Below are positions 33,527 through 40,673 of a stretch of 44,185 bases of DNA, piece after piece (the stretch's first letter is position 1; each line of letters starts with the position of its first letter). Source of the stretch: Akkermansia sp. GTDB taxonomy: Bacteria; Verrucomicrobiota; Verrucomicrobiia; Verrucomicrobiales; Akkermansiaceae. The stretch lies in assembly GCA_017415995.1 (NCBI GenBank), contig JAFQDN010000035.1, positions 1-44,185 on the forward strand, in the 5' to 3' direction. A model generated the notes under the pieces. It had not been told where the DNA came from and did no database searches. It saw only the letters and a list, made by a program, of their open reading frames with translations. A program made the translations under genes and the position numbers.

Positions 33527-34683
33527 GTATTTCCACAAAAAACACGGCTCCGGCTGACGAGGAGTTCAAAGACGTTGTGTACGAGGTCCCCGGCGATAAA
33601 GAGGATGCCCCCCCCGCTGCCGACTCCATCCAAAAAAAGGAGACTTCCCCGGAAAATAAACCTGAACAGGCTCCCGAAAAGGTGAAGGCTGAGGAAAATC
33701 AACAGCCCTCCCCCGACTCGGAGAAAAAGGAGGATGCCCAAAAGTCGGAACAATCCGATGAGCAGAAAAAAACTGAGGATACCCCCGAAAAATCCGAGTC
33801 CTCCCCCGAAAAGGAGGCAAAGAAGGGCAAGGAAAACAAAAACTCTTGGATGGACATCAGCCTTGTCGCGGCTCTCCTGCTTCTGCTCGGTGGTGGCGGT
33901 TGGTTTGTATACTCCCAAATGGCCATGTATGATGTACCCTCACCCTACGAGGAAGCCAAGGCTGAACACGAACGCCTACAAAATGAGCTGAAGGCCATTC
34001 GTGGCGATAAAAATGACCGCCACGCACGCATGAACGTCATCAACAAGAGTGTGGAGCTTATCCGCGATATCCAAACGACGGAAAAAGCCATTAAAGATGC
34101 TAAGAATGCTCTCAAGCAGGAACAGGAATCCCTGGCTGCATTGGATGCTTCCATCGCTCGCACCAAAGAAGCCATTGACGCCGGCCTCTACGAGCTGCGC
34201 ACGACGGATAAAGATTGCCGCGCCAAAGCCATCAGCGAGCTGACGGGACTTCCCATTGGGGATGCCGTCAACAAGCGCAAGCGCGATAAGATGGAGAGTG
34301 CCATCATCCACCGCATTGATCTTGATAAAAAGCTCATTACATTCCGTTCCGAGACCGGACAGGTTACTTGGCCTATTAAAGACTTAGTAACCAAGGATTT
34401 ACCTGTAATCGTCCGCTATGCTTTGGAGATGGAAGACTTAGTGGACATGAGCGTACTGGAAGGCTCGGAAGCCCCCGGCGAAAAAACGGTAAAGCGCCCG
34501 GTTGCTCAACGCACGCCCAAAAAAGCAACTGCCGAGGGCGCCGAGGATTATGATCCCACCCCCGGAGCGCCGGTTATCAACAGCAAGCCCGGTGAGACAA
34601 TCTCAACAGACGGAGGCCTAGCCCCGGAGGAAAGCTCCGGTGCTCCCACGTGGGACGCCCCTGCCGGAGACCTCCCCATATAA
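33523..34683 (+). CDS. Single-pass membrane protein with charged disordered N-terminus and coiled coil
   Basis: The 386-residue protein has a disordered Glu/Lys/Pro/Ser-rich cytoplasmic-type N-terminus (1-108), one transmembrane helix (about 112-131, ISLVAALLLLLGGGGWFVY), a coiled coil (about 140-230) and a globular stretch (230-320). The C-terminal tail is Pro/Gly-rich. No enzymatic motif is seen and I do not recognise a family. Codon overlap with the upstream coiled-coil lipoprotein gene points to a joint envelope complex bridging membranes, which is inference. A terminator follows. Confidence 0.68.
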   Translation: MSISTKNTAPADEEFKDVVYEVPGDKEDAPPAADSIQKKETSPENKPEQAPEKVKAEENQQPSPDSEKKEDAQKSEQSDEQKKTEDTPEKSESSPEKEAKKGKENKNSWMDISLVAALLLLLGGGGWFVYSQMAMYDVPSPYEEAKAEHERLQNELKAIRGDKNDRHARMNVINKSVELIRDIQTTEKAIKDAKNALKQEQESLAALDASIARTKEAIDAGLYELRTTDKDCRAKAISELTGLPIGDAVNKRKRDKMESAIIHRIDLDKKLITFRSETGQVTWPIKDLVTKDLPVIVRYALEMEDLVDMSVLEGSEAPGEKTVKRPVAQRTPKKATAEGAEDYDPTPGAPVINSKPGETISTDGGLAPEESSGAPTWDAPAGDLPI

Positions 34684-34711
34684 TACGCCTCGGTAGATTT
34701 GACTACAACAA

Positions 34712-34747
34712 AGCCCGTCGTGAAACTCCGTCACGGCGGGCTCTTTG
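34712..34747 (+). terminator. Terminator after the membrane coiled-coil gene
   Basis: Stem AGCCCGTCGTGA (34712-34723) with TCACGGCGGGCT (34731-34742), one G-T pair, 7-nt loop, then CTTTGTG. It closes the PpiD-to-coiled-coil region on the plus strand. Confidence 0.78.
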
Positions 34748-34817
34748 TGTTACTCCGAGAGAAAGAAAGAGAGAGAATACATCGCTCGAATTTGTGAAGC
34801 GAAGTCAGTCGAAAATA

Positions 34818-34851
34818 ATGCGGCCAATGAGAGAAAGCTCATTGGCCGCAT
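34818..34851 (-). terminator. Perfect 14-bp palindrome, probable terminator of the fossil RND gene
   Basis: ATGCGGCCAATGAG (34818-34831) pairs perfectly with CTCATTGGCCGCAT (34838-34851) around a 6-nt loop. On the minus strand it is followed by TATTTTCG and lies 14 nt after the stop of the RND remnant, so it was probably that gene's terminator. Confidence 0.65.
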
Positions 34852-34864
34852 GAGAAGAATACTC

Positions 34865-35055
34865 TTACTTGTCAGCCCCAGCAATGAATCTTGCGAATAT
34901 CTTGCAGGTAGCCGGAATAACGAGTAGATTAAGGATGGTGGTAAGTGAGGTCATCATGATGGGGATAACACGCTCTTTTGAGCCGATGCGGATAGCCTCA
35001 TCTATACTCATACCGCTCAGTTCAAGAACTCGATAGCGATTGAGCAGGATAAGCC
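34865..35055 (-). pseudogene. C-terminal fossil of an RND efflux pump, internally deleted
   Basis: On the minus strand an open stretch reads SGLILLNRYRVLELSGMSID, then EAIRIGSKERVIPIMMTSLT, TILNLLVIPATCKIFARF and a stop (TTA at 34865-34867). The first half matches the penultimate cytoplasmic loop of CusA/CzcA- or HAE-type RND pumps, and NLLVIPATCKIFARF their last transmembrane helix. About 30 residues normally lying between TSLTTI and the last helix are missing, and everything upstream is lost. The divergent sequence shows it is not a copy of the intact pump at 40674. It is a relic of a second RND system. Confidence 0.72.
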
Positions 35056-35345
35056 CGGAACGACTGGGATAACTGCTAGCCGGACGCCGACGGAACCGGG
35101 CGCAGGTTAGGCTCTACCGCGCATGAGGGGCTACTGCATGTGTTCCCGGAGGGTGATTTATTCGTGATAGCGCCAACAGATGAACACTACCCGAACAGCA
35201 CACATCGGCAATAGAAATGCCCTGTGAACACCCGGTGTACCGAGGAGCATATCCATTGCTCGCAACGGGCATGGGTGGGAGAAAGTGAGTATGCCGGGAT
35301 TTAGGCTTGAATATTCAAAAGATATAAGGGATACTGAGTGTGCGC
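35056..35345. other. Unassigned 290-nt stretch between the RND fossil and the LolC/E-like gene
   Basis: No gene can be supported. The sequence has few stop-free stretches and several GC-rich blocks capable of pairing. Some short blocks (GCATGAGGGGCTACTGCAT, CCGGTGTACCGAGGAGC) have the look of structured RNA, and a decayed group II intron piece is one possibility, but I see no domain V. A TTGAAT at 35308-35313 and AAGGGA at 35326-35331 may serve the downstream gene. Confidence 0.3.
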
Positions 35346-37217
35346 ATGAAAATACTCAGACGAAATCTCAGCCTGATGCTTGCGGTGAGGTACCTGAACC
35401 CGCTCCGCACCATGTTTTCCATCATCACCCTGATATGCCTTGGAGGCGTGGCCTTGGGAGTAATGGTGCTCATCGTGGTTTTATCCGTCATGGAAGGATT
35501 GCAAAAAGAAATGGAGGATAAGGGATTTGCCTTGCAGCCACACTACACCGCCACCTTGGAACAGCCGCACACGGGTGCTATGTTGCCCATAACCGAGAAA
35601 GACTGCGACTGGCGCGCCATCACCGAAGGACTGCGCAAGCACCCCAACGTACTTTCCGCCTACCCGAAGTTGGAGGGTATGTCTTTTGTACAAACGGATT
35701 ATTTTGCCAACGGCACGATTACCTTCTCAGCCGTGGAAAGTGACAACACGGAACATTTGGCACCGCTGAAAGCCATGCTCAAGGAAGGGAGCTTTGACCT
35801 CGGCATGGACAATAAATGCGTGATAGCCTACAAAGCAGCACAAAAACTGGGCTTGCAGGTAGGGAGCAAACTGACGCTCACCCCCGTCAGCGGCAACATC
35901 GAACAGATGGCTGACATTATGCAGAAAGTAGAGGGCGAGATGCTCACGCAAAGCTCGGAAACATTTTTGCCGACCATGCGCAGCCTTTTTGACGGCTCCA
36001 CGGCAACGGAGCACGGCATCAGCATTACCCCGGATAAATACCGCGAAGTCATGATGGTCCTGTTGCCCTTCTTGGAGTATCCGGTGGAGATACTCAATGA
36101 CAAAGCACGCGAGCTCAACCCCGATAATCCCAACATCGGGATTACACCCGTGGCAAAAAAACTGCGCAGCAGTGAGGCAGAACTCTGTGCTCAGCTCTAT
36201 GACATTCTTTCTGCAGGCGTTTACATTACAGCAGAAGACCGTGATTTGTGGAATAAAACGGTTGAAACCATAGCAACACTGGATCGCGATAAGGAAAACG
36301 GAAAAGAGCTGGAAAATCTGCGAGCTCTTGTTGTACCGGTGGATTTGGAAGTTGTCGGCATCTACCAAACACCGGAAAACATGCCCGGCCCGGATCTTTA
36401 TTTGCCGCTTTGCATAGCGCAGGAAGCCGTTGGTTACAACGGAGACCACATTATGGGTATCTGCCTGCGCCTTAAAGACCCTCACAATACGCAGAACATC
36501 GAGGATTATTTTTTACAGCTTATTCACCGACACAGTCCCACGAGCACGGCAACCATAACGGAGGACATGCCGCCTCCTGTTGAGGACGTGGATTACAGCG
36601 CCATTGATGGGCAGCAGGCTGATACCACGGCCGTTGCAACGGAAACGCCGGAAGCGGATACACGCATTGAGGCAAAGGACAATCAGGCTCCCGTGGCAGA
36701 ACTGCCCGCCATACAGACGAGCTGGAAACTCACGCCATGGAAAGATGCGCTGGAAGCATGGTACAAACTCATTGCCAATGAGCGCGTGATGATGAGCTTC
36801 GTGCTTTCCATCATTACCCTCATTGCCAGCTTCTGCATCATGGCCGTCATGTTCACCATGTCCATGCAACGCAAGAGAGAAATCGCCGTATTGCAGGCAC
36901 TCGGCGCTACGTCGGGCAAAATTGTCGGCATCTTTGCTTGGCAGGGACTCATCATCGGCTTTGTCGGAGCAATTACCGGTGTAGGATTAGCGCTTTTAGT
37001 GCTGTACTACCGATTGGAGATACAGGGATTCCTGGCCGGCATCGGCTTGGATCCGTTCCCCATGGAGGCACACGGCATATCCCTGCCCGCTGTATATGAC
37101 CCGGCCATCTTCACCAAGCAGGCAATCATTGCGTTCATCATGGTAACGATTGCCTCCATCATCCCGGCCATCTTCGTATCACGCCAAGACCCGGCTCAGG
37201 CACTCAGATCCAACTGA
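35346..37217 (+). CDS. LolC/LolE-like ABC transporter permease (MacB/FtsX fold)
   Basis: The 623-residue inner-membrane protein has the FtsX/LolCE topology: one N-terminal helix (about 24-48) after AVRYLNPLRTMFSIITL, a very large periplasmic region (about 50-480) and three C-terminal helices. Motifs QRKREIAVLQALGAT, GIFAWQGLIIGFVGA and PAIFVSRQDPAQALR are typical of LolC/E. The periplasmic part is about 200 residues longer than in E. coli LolC (399 total). It includes a low-complexity acidic insert around 405-450. LolCDE extracts lipoproteins to the LolA carrier; the LolD ATPase is not in this window. ATG 35346 follows AAGGGA and is chosen over GTG 35340. The GYF/RDD gene starts 11 nt after the stop. 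Confidence 0.82.
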   Translation: MKILRRNLSLMLAVRYLNPLRTMFSIITLICLGGVALGVMVLIVVLSVMEGLQKEMEDKGFALQPHYTATLEQPHTGAMLPITEKDCDWRAITEGLRKHPNVLSAYPKLEGMSFVQTDYFANGTITFSAVESDNTEHLAPLKAMLKEGSFDLGMDNKCVIAYKAAQKLGLQVGSKLTLTPVSGNIEQMADIMQKVEGEMLTQSSETFLPTMRSLFDGSTATEHGISITPDKYREVMMVLLPFLEYPVEILNDKARELNPDNPNIGITPVAKKLRSSEAELCAQLYDILSAGVYITAEDRDLWNKTVETIATLDRDKENGKELENLRALVVPVDLEVVGIYQTPENMPGPDLYLPLCIAQEAVGYNGDHIMGICLRLKDPHNTQNIEDYFLQLIHRHSPTSTATITEDMPPPVEDVDYSAIDGQQADTTAVATETPEADTRIEAKDNQAPVAELPAIQTSWKLTPWKDALEAWYKLIANERVMMSFVLSIITLIASFCIMAVMFTMSMQRKREIAVLQALGATSGKIVGIFAWQGLIIGFVGAITGVGLALLVLYYRLEIQGFLAGIGLDPFPMEAHGISLPAVYDPAIFTKQAIIAFIMVTIASIIPAIFVSRQDPAQALRSN

Positions 37218-37227
37218 TGCCCATGCT

Positions 37228-38139
37228 ATGAAAATCTATTGGATAGAGAACAAAACCAAGAAAGGACCGATTTCGGTACCCGAGCTCATTTCCCGTGTCC
37301 AAATGGGGGAGCTGACGGTAGACACCCTCGGTTGGCACGCCGGTTGTGAAAAATGGATGCCGCTCCGAGAACTCCCGGCATTGGCCGATTGCCTCCATGA
37401 GCTGGCGGCCCATACAAAAGGAGAGAGTACACCCCCTCCCGGGGGAGCATTGCCCCCGCTTCCCCCCATTCCTCCGGCTCCGGCGCCGGTGCACATTCAG
37501 CTCAACATTCCCGCAAACGGAGTAGCCTTTCCCGGGGATCCCATAGAACCCGCCCCAATATGGGCTCGACTTACAGCAAGGCTTGTAGATTATACGCTTT
37601 ACGCCACCCTCGTCATGGCGATTATGTATGCATTGCGTGTACCGTTCAATGAATACCTGATTCCATCCGCACCTACGTTTTGGCTACCGATGCTGTTTGT
37701 GGAAGCAATCCTACTGAACACTTTTTCCACCACCCCCGGAAAAAAGTTGATGGGAATCAGCATCTCCACCATAGGGGAAGGCAATAGCCTCACATTCGGG
37801 CGCGCTTTCGCCCGCAGTTTCAGCGTCATGGTATTGGGAATGGGCTGCTTCCTTTTCCCGTTTAACATTATCATGATGCTGGTGGCGTATTTCATGCTGC
37901 GCCGTAGGGGTATTACCCTGTGGGATGCCCGCGCCCTTACCATGCCTATTCGAAGAGTCAACTCCGGAGCCGGAGGCATGATTACCGCTGCTCTTACCCT
38001 CGTTATCGGCGTGCATCTCATCGGCTTCTTTATGCAACCTTGGGTTCCTTCCATGCTGGACCGCATCAGCTCAGATTCCCCGCAGCTTGCCGAAAAACTC
38101 CAAAAATACATGAAACTTCCCCACGCTGACAAAAATTAA
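37228..38139 (+). CDS. GYF_2 domain plus RDD membrane protein
   Basis: The 303-residue protein opens with a GYF_2/DUF4339 domain (1-60: IYWIENKTKKGPISVPELI, LGWHAGCEKWMPL) and a Pro-rich linker (about 72-92). An RDD-type membrane region follows (about 112-245) with RLTARLVDYTLYATLV, FSTTPGKKLMGISI and TFGRAFARSF. A last hydrophobic helix is near 265-280. RDD proteins are poorly understood; some act as sodium/proton antiporters. The linker resembles a possible ligand for the protein's own GYF domain. ATG 37228 is used since the GYF domain begins at once. It follows the LolC/E-like gene by 10 nt and is likely cotranscribed. Confidence 0.82.
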   Translation: MKIYWIENKTKKGPISVPELISRVQMGELTVDTLGWHAGCEKWMPLRELPALADCLHELAAHTKGESTPPPGGALPPLPPIPPAPAPVHIQLNIPANGVAFPGDPIEPAPIWARLTARLVDYTLYATLVMAIMYALRVPFNEYLIPSAPTFWLPMLFVEAILLNTFSTTPGKKLMGISISTIGEGNSLTFGRAFARSFSVMVLGMGCFLFPFNIIMMLVAYFMLRRRGITLWDARALTMPIRRVNSGAGGMITAALTLVIGVHLIGFFMQPWVPSMLDRISSDSPQLAEKLQKYMKLPHADKN

Positions 38140-38181
38140 CATTTTAATTGTGACGAAATTGACATATTTAACATTTTTTAA

Positions 38182-38210
38182 TTGATTTCAGCGTAAAAAA
38201 TGGGTAGTAT
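38182..38210 (+). promoter_or_regulatory. Promoter giving a leaderless mRNA for the adaptor-pump operon
   Basis: TTGATT (38182-38187), 17-nt spacer, TAGTAT (38205-38210), then GGAGGC and the ATG at 38217. The -10 to ATG gap is only 6 nt. The GGAGG there would be too close to act as a Shine-Dalgarno if transcription starts where expected. An alternative upstream start, for example from TTGACA at 38159-38164, would restore it as a short-spaced site. Confidence 0.6.
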
Positions 38211-38216
38211 GGAGGC

Positions 38217-40649
38217 ATGCGAAACGCACTACGAGCGATACTACTGATATCAGCGGGAGCCCCCATAGTACAGGCTCAGATGCCCGGCAGGACAACATTT
38301 GTTCAGGTAGAGGATGTCACAATCGGCAAAGACAAGATTACGCGCCGAAGCATCGGCCACATGGAGGCCATTAACAGCGTGGAAGTAAAAGCCGCAGTAG
38401 ACGGCTTCATCCAAAAACCGGCTTTTCGAGAAGGTGACATTGTCAACAAAGGGGACATTCTTCTCACGATAGACCCCGTACGCTACCAAGCCAAAGTTCA
38501 GCAAGCGGAAGCAGCGGTAGAAGAAATCAACGCAAAAATCATTTACGCAAAAAACCGCCATGAACGCCTGAAACGTTTGGCGGCCAACAAAGCGAGTTCA
38601 GAGGAAGAAGCGGAAACAGCCTTGGCTCGCTATGAGGAGCTACTGGCCTCTAAAGCTCAGGCAGAGGCCAATCTTACCCGAGCAACCAAAGACTTGGAAG
38701 ACTGCACCATACGGGCAGAAATTACCGGCAGAGTCGGGCGCATCAATTATTCTCCGGGCAATTACATTACACGCGGTGAAACATTGGTCACCATCAAACA
38801 GATGGACCCCATCTACGTCCGTTTCCCGCTCAGCCAATATGACGTCAACAGCATTTTCCGCGGAGCATCGGAAATCGGCAATGTTGCACAGGTACGCCTT
38901 ACCTTAGCCAATGGGCGCAGCTACGCGCAACCCGGAGTCATTAAAATTGTGGACAATATATTGGCCGGAGATTCCGACACCTACACCCTGTGGGCGGAGT
39001 TCTCCAACCCGGAACGAGCCTTGACCCCGCGTGGCATAGGCGCCTTGCATGTGGGATTGGCAGACACTCAAGAGGTTCCCATGGTTCCCCTCACTGCCGT
39101 ACATTACGATGACAAGGGAGCCTACATTTACACCTTGGAAGAAACAGAGAGGGACAATGAAAAAGGCCTTGTGCGAGGCAAGGTATGCCGCAATGCGGTA
39201 TCCGTAGGGTCCATTCAGGGGCGTTTGCAATCCGTATATAGCGGAATTAAACAAGGCCAGACCGTCATCACGGACGGTGCTCACAAAATACGCGTAGGTG
39301 ACAATGTTGTGGGCCGCATAGCCATCCACAAAGATACAGCAGACCAAAACTCCCTCAAAAAACAGGAAGAGCCCCCCGTAACCGTGACCACGGCAGCAGT
39401 CACGACGATGCAGGACCCGACCGTGCTCACATGCCACGGAGCGAGAGTGGAAGCCATCAACCGTGTAGAGTTGCGCCCCTTGGTACAGGGAATCCTGCAG
39501 GCTCAGAACTTCCGCGAGGGTGACAAAGTAAGCCCGGATACACATGAGCACCTTTTCCGGATTGATACCACGCGCTATGATGCAGAGGTAAAAGCAGTGG
39601 AAGCCCAGATTGCCAGACTGGAAGTCAGCAAAAAAGATGCTGAAAACAAATACAAACGCCAGCTGGAACTCATGGAACGCAACGCAACCAGCAAAGATGA
39701 GGTGGAAAGCGCAAAAGCCCAACTTGATGAGCTGAGTGCTCAAATCAAGAGTGCTCAAGCAGCCCTCATTTTAGCAAAAGATGACCTTTCCCGCTGCACC
39801 ATACGGGTACCGATGAGTGGACGCATCGGGCGCGTTATGTTCTCCGTCGGCAACTATATTTCCGACATGAAGACGCCGCTTGCCACCCTTGTGCAGGTTA
39901 GCCCCATCTACGTGCGTTTTTACCTGAGTGAGAACGAAATACTGTCTGCATACGGTACGGATGAAAAGCTGAGGGAAAATGCCGAGGTGACCCTCATCAC
40001 TGATACGGGCAATACCTTCCCGGAAAAAGGCACCATTCACTTTTGCGATAACATCATCAAAACAACAACAGACACGCAGAACATATGGGCTACGTTTGAC
40101 AATACTGCCGAGCAACTGCAACCGGGAGCGGTTGTTACCATTCAGGTACGCCGCAAAGCGGATAAAAACGTACCATCGGTGCCGACTGCAGCCATCTCGA
40201 CGGACTCAAGCGGTAAATATGTGTACGTCATGCGCCATGGGCGCGCGGTTCTGACTCGCATTCTCTGTGGCACTAAGAATACTCAAACCATACACGTGTG
40301 GTTGAACCCGCAACGAATGAAGGATCTCAACATCACGGAGCAAGATGTAAATACAGCCATTACCGCCTCCAATATTCAACCGGTAGAGGGCTCCAACCAA
40401 ACGGAAGACGCAGCCACTCACAAAGTATACAACGTTGGGGAGAATGCCGGCGATACGACGCTTGCGGAGTTCCGCAATATCATCGTTAAAACAGTCAAAA
40501 ACGGAAAGGACGTCAAACTGGCGGACATCGCCGCGATTGATCACCTTACCCCTGTCTTTGCAGGACTGAAAGAAGGGGATAAAATCATTTTGGGACCTTT
40601 AGCGGAGCTGGAGGACGGCACCGCTGTTAAAGAAGAATCCGCACAATAA
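38217..40649 (+). CDS. Fused double RND periplasmic adaptor with an inserted RND docking subdomain
   Basis: Adaptors join an inner-membrane RND pump to a TolC-type outer-membrane channel. This 810-residue chain has a signal peptide (1-20) and two complete adaptor units. The first (about 24-380) has GFIQKPAFREGDIVNKGDIL, an alpha-hairpin and PIYVRFPLS; the second (about 385-805) has GILQAQNFREGDKV, a hairpin and SPIYVRFYLS. Each ends in a membrane-proximal KxGQ or KEGDKI strand. Residues about 692-776 interrupt the second membrane-proximal domain. They read IHVWLNPQRMKDLNITEQDV and EFRNIIVKTVKNGKDVKLAD, which match residues 186-270 of the adjacent pump (MRVWMNTTRMSALNITPQDV and EFGNIIVKRGQDGHVTKLSD), its DN docking subdomain. 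Typical adaptors are about 400 residues with neither fusion nor insert. The pump gene follows 24 nt later. Confidence 0.9.
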   Translation: MRNALRAILLISAGAPIVQAQMPGRTTFVQVEDVTIGKDKITRRSIGHMEAINSVEVKAAVDGFIQKPAFREGDIVNKGDILLTIDPVRYQAKVQQAEAAVEEINAKIIYAKNRHERLKRLAANKASSEEEAETALARYEELLASKAQAEANLTRATKDLEDCTIRAEITGRVGRINYSPGNYITRGETLVTIKQMDPIYVRFPLSQYDVNSIFRGASEIGNVAQVRLTLANGRSYAQPGVIKIVDNILAGDSDTYTLWAEFSNPERALTPRGIGALHVGLADTQEVPMVPLTAVHYDDKGAYIYTLEETERDNEKGLVRGKVCRNAVSVGSIQGRLQSVYSGIKQGQTVITDGAHKIRVGDNVVGRIAIHKDTADQNSLKKQEEPPVTVTTAAVTTMQDPTVLTCHGARVEAINRVELRPLVQGILQAQNFREGDKVSPDTHEHLFRIDTTRYDAEVKAVEAQIARLEVSKKDAENKYKRQLELMERNATSKDEVESAKAQLDELSAQIKSAQAALILAKDDLSRCTIRVPMSGRIGRVMFSVGNYISDMKTPLATLVQVSPIYVRFYLSENEILSAYGTDEKLRENAEVTLITDTGNTFPEKGTIHFCDNIIKTTTDTQNIWATFDNTAEQLQPGAVVTIQVRRKADKNVPSVPTAAISTDSSGKYVYVMRHGRAVLTRILCGTKNTQTIHVWLNPQRMKDLNITEQDVNTAITASNIQPVEGSNQTEDAATHKVYNVGENAGDTTLAEFRNIIVKTVKNGKDVKLADIAAIDHLTPVFAGLKEGDKIILGPLAELEDGTAVKEESAQ

Positions 40650-40673
40650 CCCCCTTCACAGTACAACGACGTT

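Noticed and set aside
35285..35521. A 78-codon frame before the LolC/E-like gene
   Set aside because: It overlaps the start of the real gene in another frame and has no recognisable features.
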